Assembly (NCBI GenBank): GCA_003615045.1
Contig: ML014359.1
Coordinates: 1 to 22,264 of the forward strand
Direction of reading: 5' to 3'
DNA: 22,264 nucleotides
Source: Caulochytrium protostelioides
Taxonomy: Eukaryota; Chytridiomycota; Caulochytriomycetes; Caulochytriales; Caulochytriaceae
Position numbers and translations under genes: made by a program. The notes beneath the pieces are model-generated. The model had not been told where the DNA came from, ran no database searches, and saw only the letters and a list, made by a program, of their open reading frames with translations. Positions 17,875-22,264 of this stretch are shown here, one piece after another (within the stretch, counting starts at the first letter, position 1; each line of letters opens with the position of its first letter).

Positions 17875-18825
17875 GATCTTTTCTGGTTATTCTCTGCTGG
17901 TGTGTGCGCCGTCACAAGCCTCGTCTGTCGCCTGCGCCGCTTTTTCGGCTCGCGCCTCCTATGCATACAGCATGCCAGCACGCGCATCATACGCGAAGTC
18001 GGCTTCGGCATCGTCGTAGACATGGCGCTGGTTCAGCTGGTTCGGGGGGCGTGCTCCACCCCGCACGCGCACACCCGACCGCGTGCTCGCTGGACATCGT
18101 CACAATCTGCTTCAAGAGAAAAGGAAAAAAAGCCGCGCCTTTCCCCGCAGCCCACACTCGCTGACTCGAGAAGGGCGACGCGGGCGCAGGCGACAGTTCT
18201 GCGCACGCACTTATAGCCAGCCTGTTTGTCTAATTCAAACGCATCAAGGATGTCAAGCAGTCTCGATCACGACGCGAATCATCGGCATCCGCACTGTGCC
18301 GGCGTGGACGACGTGGGTCTTCATTGCCACCAGGGCTGTCCTGAGGGTCGGGCCAACGCACCTGGCGGCGCGGCGCGGCCAGGTCGATGGGTCCACGCAC
18401 AGGTCCGCGTTGACCGCCGCTGCGGGCACGCCACATACACCGCACGAGGACGGAGGCCCCCGCCGTCTCAGCCCAGGCGGGGACGGCGATACGGGAAGAG
18501 GAAGCGCCACGACGGCGATGGCACTACGGAGGCGTTCCACTACCACGTCGTCAACATGGCCATCAGCATCGGCACCGACGACGTCGCCGCGGACCGTAGC
18601 AATACTGGTGGCGTCGCTTGAACGGGATGGGCAGCGTCGACCGCGACGGCTTGCTGTTGTCACGGCGCGTCGTCGACGTCGCGCGCCCAGCCCCCGCCTC
18701 AGACCCGCGTTGTGCTTACGCCGGTCCCCTGTTTCGTTTCTCTACGCTCCCCGCGTTGCATACGCTGCCACATATTTCCCCTTTTTACTTTCCCGCATCC
18801 TGCCTCCGTGCTGTATATAGCGGCC

Positions 18826-19746
18826 ATGATGTTCCGTACGACCGCCCGTCTTTTCCAGAAGGCGGTAACGTTCCTCCGTCTGCGCTGAAGGCGCCGCTGG
18901 CGCCGTCGCTCGTGGTTGATGTGAACCCCGTCATTGTAGGCCTGTCGCCATTGCAGAAGCGTGCTCTCCCTTCCATCAGAAAAAGGGATGTCTGGCCGGG
19001 TGTCCACATAGCGTGCAGGGCCCACCACCATTACGTGATGGCCTTGTTGACGGACGACCTCGCAATGACGTTCTGGCGGCCCCGTGATGGCCATGACGGC
19101 TACATGGTGACTCTGGGACGACCGTGATGCAACGCACCTAGTGGCATGCGTCACGCTGAATCGCCTGGCATGGATCGTCGCTCTGACTCCCCAACCGGAC
19201 GGGTACGGATACGAAGTGAAAAGATCATCATTGCTCATGTTTTGCTTTTCAGTTGTCTTTCCATGGAAATGATTCTTACGAATGATCCGCGATCAACCAT
19301 ATGAATGTATGTCATGTGTTTGATCTTTCACGGGTAATTGGTTTGCTCGACATGACTGTTTTACTGGGTATTCAATTATGCCTCACATGCCGTCACAGAC
19401 CACGGGCCTTGTCGGCCTGCCGGTGAACCCTAACGTCCGCAACGACTTGACCCGCGTATACACGCAGATTCTGCAGCGCTTGCACCGCCTGCCGGCCGAC
19501 TCGCAGTACCGCCAGTCGCTGGAGGCGGTGACGCGCCAGCGCATGGGCCTACTCTCCAGCGACCGCACCACCGACCAGATCGAGGCCGAAATCGATGAGG
19601 GCAACCTGGAAGAAGTCCTCAACCAGCTCCACCGCGAGCTCAATCTCATTACCAAGATGACCCAGTGGAATGCCCACGAGGAGCTCGAGGTCAAGCCTCT
19701 GCCGGACCAATGGACGCCGTTCCATGCCGGCACCCGCACCAACTAG
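18826..19746 (+). CDS. NDUFA5: NADH dehydrogenase (complex I) subunit NDUFA5, two exons
   Basis: This is an accessory subunit of the peripheral arm of mitochondrial complex I. The conserved part begins TTGLVGLPVNPNVRNDL and runs through RVYTQILQRLHRLPADSQYR and the helical ELNLITKMTQWNAHEELEVKP end, as in fungal homologues. The visible ATG at 19378 would give only MPHMPSQ before this block, with no import signal. A better model starts at 18826: exon 1 (18826-18864) encodes MMFRTTARLFQKA, a basic, acid-free presequence; the donor is GTAACG at 18865 and the acceptor is GTCACAG at 19398; exon 2 is 19399-19746. Both junctions are in phase 0. The product is 128 residues, close to family length. 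The ATG at 18829 is an alternative start. The family assignment is firm; the exon 1 model is inferred but fits the known N-terminal order of the family. Confidence 0.82.
18865..19398 (+). other. Intron of NDUFA5
   Basis: This 534-base stretch begins GTAACG and ends CCGTCACAG. Reading straight on from exon 1 meets a stop codon after seven codons, so splicing is needed. The right half is noticeably more AT-rich than the flanking exons, as expected for an intron. It is long compared with the other proposed intron in the window. Confidence 0.65.
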
Positions 19747-19892
19747 ACGGAGGCGTCTCGATTACTTGATCAACGATGATGTGCCCGCGGCTGCCTCGCG
19801 GTATGCACATCATCGCGTGGCCCGGACGGGGCGTCAGGGCTGCGCGGGCACGGCGGTGCTGCTGGGCGTGAACGTGCAGTCTGCGTTTGCGG

Positions 19893-20373
19893 ATGGTATC
19901 ATGTGGTATCCTGTCGCATACCCTCCGCCGTCGGGATGATCCATTAGCTTCACTGCGCGCGGCCACCTCCGATGCCATGGGCGTGAGCGGGACGGCGGGT
20001 GATGTGGCGTCACCGCGGTCCTGGGCGCTCGATACGGCCCTCATGCGGCGCCTGCGGGGCTTGGCCTGCGAAGTGATGGCCCTCGTGCGTGACGAGGTGT
20101 GCAAAGTCTCGACGGCACGGAGCACCGCTGCGCGCCGGGCGGTCGTCGTGTCCCCGTGGCACGTGGGTGTGCTGATGGCCATCATCGCGCTCATCAAAAG
20201 CGGCGCGGTTAGCGGCACAGCGTCGTCGGAAGCGTACCGTGACCCGGCTGGTCGCCACGCTTTGTCGCAAGTATGGTTTGGAAACGCCCCCCGAAGGGGC
20301 GTCAAAGGAAGCCGCCGTTGACGCCGAGGCGTCGAGTCGTCCCGACATTCACAAGGAGGCTTTGCCATCCTAG
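19893..20373 (+). CDS. Possible small unrecognised gene, frame changes midway
   Basis: No family is recognised. From the ATG at 19893, or the ATG at 19977, one frame shows good codon use through RLRGLACEVMALVRDEVC and AVVVSPWH, to about 20162. From about 20190 to the TAG at 20371 a different frame looks more protein-like, with RRRKRTVTRLVATLC and KYGLETPPEGASKEAAVDAE. A 58-base intron with donor GTGGGT at 20163 and acceptor GGCACAG at 20220 would connect them in frame, giving a basic helical protein of about 140 residues. The intron is short and the evidence is codon bias only. It may instead be noncoding 3' flank between NDUFA5 and the succinyl-CoA ligase gene. Confidence 0.3.
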
Positions 20374-20979
20374 GTCACGTCATTGTCGCTCATGTTTGCC
20401 GGCCAGGCCTCCTCATGATGCGTGATGAAAGACCTGATGACGACCGTGCTGCTGGTGTGATTTCTTCTCTTTCGTGCATCTCTCGATGTATCGCGATGTA
20501 TGTATTTTTATATAGCAGTCTTTTGCTAGCATTCTATGCGATCTTGAAATGGTTGTCGCCACCAATACAAGAGTTTTGGTCGATGTATGCTGTCCCTCGA
20601 AATGAGGAGAATGACAGAGCCGATGAGCGGAGGCAATGCCGTGCCCACGAGTCACTGATGCCCTCGTTCCAGCCTATCCGTGGCTATATGCTTCCACGCG
20701 CGCTGCTCTGGTGCCTCGGTGTCCCCGTGACCTCTGTCGTGTTTATCTTCTCAGGCGCCCCGACTCATACGCATCTCACTCAGCACAGCCCCTCTCTCCA
20801 CCTGCCACCCCACCGAGGGCATGGTGTGCGCCTTGAGTTAGTATACGGCCGCGTTAAACTCAATATGGTGTAAAAAATAAGAGTCAGGGGAGGTCATTCG
20901 TTGCTCATACGCAAGGATCGTGCTACGCTTAGTCATGCGTAGGGTCGCGAAGCATTCGCCAACAGAGGGTCGCGAATTT
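20374..20979. other. AT-richer 3' flank of the succinyl-CoA ligase gene
   Basis: This stretch is clearly more AT-rich than the genes. It should hold the 3' untranslated region of the minus-strand gene ending at 20980 and any 3' end of the possible gene on its left. A plus-strand frame from 20415 to 20873 is open for 152 codons and encodes two hydrophobic stretches, but its codon use is unlike that of the neighbouring genes. I do not call it a gene. Confidence 0.45.
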
Positions 20980-22264
20980 CTAAGCCGACAGGCTGACCTT
21001 GACACCGACTTCACGAGCATCGGTGACGATCTTGCTGAGCTTAACGGCAGTCGACGCGGCCTTGTCAAGATCGTTCTGGGCAAACAGCTTGAGACCCGAC
21101 TGGGCAATGAGCTCGTTCGCGCGCTCGACCTCAGTGCCCTGGAGACGGACAATGAGCGGAATTTGGAGGTCCAGGTTCTGGGCGGCTTGAATGATTCCCT
21201 CGGCAATCACGTCGCAGCGCATGATGCCGCCAAAGATGTTGACGAGGATCGCCGTCACGGACGGGTCCGACGAAATGATCTTGAACGCAGCCTCGATCTG
21301 GTCCGCGGTGGCCGAGCCGCCGACATCCAGGAAGTTGGCGGGCTCGCCGCCGTTCAGTTTGAGGATATCCAGGGTAGCCATCGCGAGTCCGGCGCCGTTC
21401 ACAAGGCACCCGATGTTGCCGTCGAGGCCGATGTAGTTCAGGCCCCACTTGGACGCCGCGACCTCGCGCGAGTCCTCCTGGGTGAAGTCGCGGAGCTTGA
21501 AGACCTCCTTCTGGCGGAACTCGGCGTTGTCGTCGAAGGAGAACTTGGCGTCCATGCACATAACACCGCCGCCCTGCGCGATCTCGGCCAGCGGATTGAT
21601 TTCGATCATCGTCGCATCGCGCTCCTGGAAGATCTTGTACAGCTTCTGGAAGGTATCGGCGGCCTGGTCGACAGCCTCGCCGACAAAGCCGAGCTTGGTC
21701 GCGACCGACTGCGCCTCCTTCGTCGTCAAGCCCGTCTCCAGGCTGATGGGGTGCGTCACAATCGCCTCGGGGCTTTCCTTGGCGACGGTCTCAATGTCCA
21801 TGCCGCCCTGGCTCGACGCGATAATGCACGGACCGCCTGAGGCGCGGTCCATGATAATGGCAAAGTAGTACTCCTTGCGGACGTACTTGCGCTCAGCCAC
21901 ATACACGGCGTTGCAGATGCGGCCCGCGACGCCCGTCTGCTTCGTGACGAGCTTGTTGCCCAGCATCTTGGCCGCGTAAATGCCAACCTCCTCGGGGCTG
22001 CCCAAGATTTTGACGCCACCCTGCAGGTTCGAACCCGTGAAGTGGCCCTTGCCACGACCGCCGGCAAGCACCTGCGCCTTCAGCACGGTATCCTCGGTCT
22101 TCATAGCCGCCGCAGCGGCCTCGGCCTCGACGGGCGACGTCGCGACCTGGCCGGCGGGCACGGGCACGCCATACTCGCGCAGCAAGCCCATCGACAGGTG
22201 CTCGTGAATCGACAGCGTGCGACGCTGTTGCGACTGCTGCACGGCGGCGCAGCGGACCGCCGCC
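20980..22264 (-). CDS. LSC2: Succinyl-CoA ligase beta subunit, mitochondrial (5' end outside window)
   Basis: This is the beta subunit of succinyl-CoA synthetase, which couples succinyl-CoA hydrolysis to ATP or GTP formation in the TCA cycle, in a complex with the alpha subunit. About 427 codons are visible. The order is a presequence-like Ala/Arg/Gln stretch, [20 protein letters not shown] at the mature N-terminus, the ATP-grasp loop [16 protein letters not shown] (around 22040-22080), [58 protein letters not shown], then the CoA-ligase domain with [23 protein letters not shown] and [12 protein letters not shown]. The match is end to end with no large insertion, unlike other genes here. The frame stays open to the window edge with no ATG in the leader, so the start lies beyond 22264. 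Nucleotide preference cannot be settled from sequence. Confidence 0.95.
   Translation of the reverse strand, partial: AAVRCAAVQQSQQRRTLSIHEHLSMGLLREYGVPVPAGQVATSPVEAEAAAAAMKTEDTVLKAQVLAGGRGKGHFTGSNLQGGVKILGSPEEVGIYAAKMLGNKLVTKQTGVAGRICNAVYVAERKYVRKEYYFAIIMDRASGGPCIIASSQGGMDIETVAKESPEAIVTHPISLETGLTTKEAQSVATKLGFVGEAVDQAADTFQKLYKIFQERDATMIEINPLAEIAQGGGVMCMDAKFSFDDNAEFRQKEVFKLRDFTQEDSREVAASKWGLNYIGLDGNIGCLVNGAGLAMATLDILKLNGGEPANFLDVGGSATADQIEAAFKIISSDPSVTAILVNIFGGIMRCDVIAEGIIQAAQNLDLQIPLIVRLQGTEVERANELIAQSGLKLFAQNDLDKAASTAVKLSKIVTDAREVGVKVSLSA

Larger units (their letters stand above)
17486..18825. promoter_or_regulatory. Divergent spacer between the orphan gene and NDUFA5
   Basis: Both genes start outward from this 1.3-kb stretch. 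On the orphan side a TATAAT lies on the minus strand at 17625-17630, about 140 bases before the proposed ATG, and a dyad symmetry lies at 17654-17670. A GCTCC pentamer repeat spans 17855-17874. Frames of 130 to 245 codons between about 18083 and 18820 overlap on both strands without a domain. A small gene here is possible but not supported. Confidence 0.4.

Noticed and set aside
18814-18819. TATATA as a TATA box for NDUFA5
   Set aside because: It lies only seven bases before the proposed start codon, too close for a TATA box serving that ATG.
18083-18820. 245-codon plus-strand frame and overlapping minus-strand frame upstream of NDUFA5
   Set aside because: No recognised domain, Arg/Ser/Thr/Pro-rich composition and overlap on both strands. 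The stretch is better explained as promoter and spacer.
20288-20304. GC hairpin CGCCCC-CCGAA-GGGGCG as a transcription terminator
   Set aside because: Bacterial-type terminators do not apply to this eukaryotic sequence, and the hairpin lies within a possible coding stretch.

Overview
The window is GC-rich nuclear DNA from a eukaryote, most likely an early-diverging (zoosporic, chytrid-like) fungus. The nicotinamide riboside kinase and the CDK7/Kin28 kinase carry fungal-type motifs. A complex I NDUFA5 subunit and a COP9 signalosome subunit 3 are both present. Genes have few introns, but at least one GT-AG intron is well supported and a second is likely. Nearly every protein is swollen by Ala/Gly/Pro-rich low-complexity insertions. 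I considered Caulochytrium-like fungi but cannot fix the genus from sequence alone.

Layout. 1-750 holds no recognised gene. 751-2592 (+) encodes a tyrosine recombinase with a complete catalytic set, probably from a Crypton-type DNA transposon or a domesticated relative. A spacer with a 16-bp perfect palindrome follows. 3090-4796 (-) is cystathionine gamma-lyase. A 2-kb gene-poor stretch leads to the CDK7/Kin28 kinase (6811-8256, -). CDK7 is divergently arranged with a fungal-type nicotinamide riboside kinase (9259-10200, +) across a 1-kb spacer that holds a 14-bp minisatellite and GC boxes. 11028-14006 (+) is a COP9 signalosome subunit 3 whose PCI domain is split by a long insertion. It ends 86 bp from a convergent, unrecognised ~1,076-residue single-pass membrane protein (14093-17485, -). 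NDUFA5 (18826-19746, +) is split by a 534-nt intron whose first exon encodes the mitochondrial presequence. A possible small unrecognised gene follows at about 19893-20373. The right edge holds the mitochondrial succinyl-CoA ligase beta subunit (20980 to beyond 22264, -), cut by the window end.

The host genes are ordinary housekeeping functions in sulfur, NAD and energy metabolism, transcription/cell cycle and deneddylation. I see no operon-like or cluster logic. The more unusual items are the recombinase with its nearby palindrome, the split PCI domain in CSN3, the orphan membrane protein, and the CDK7 activation-loop substitutions. No rRNA, tRNA, CRISPR array, LTR, reverse transcriptase or capsid gene was seen.
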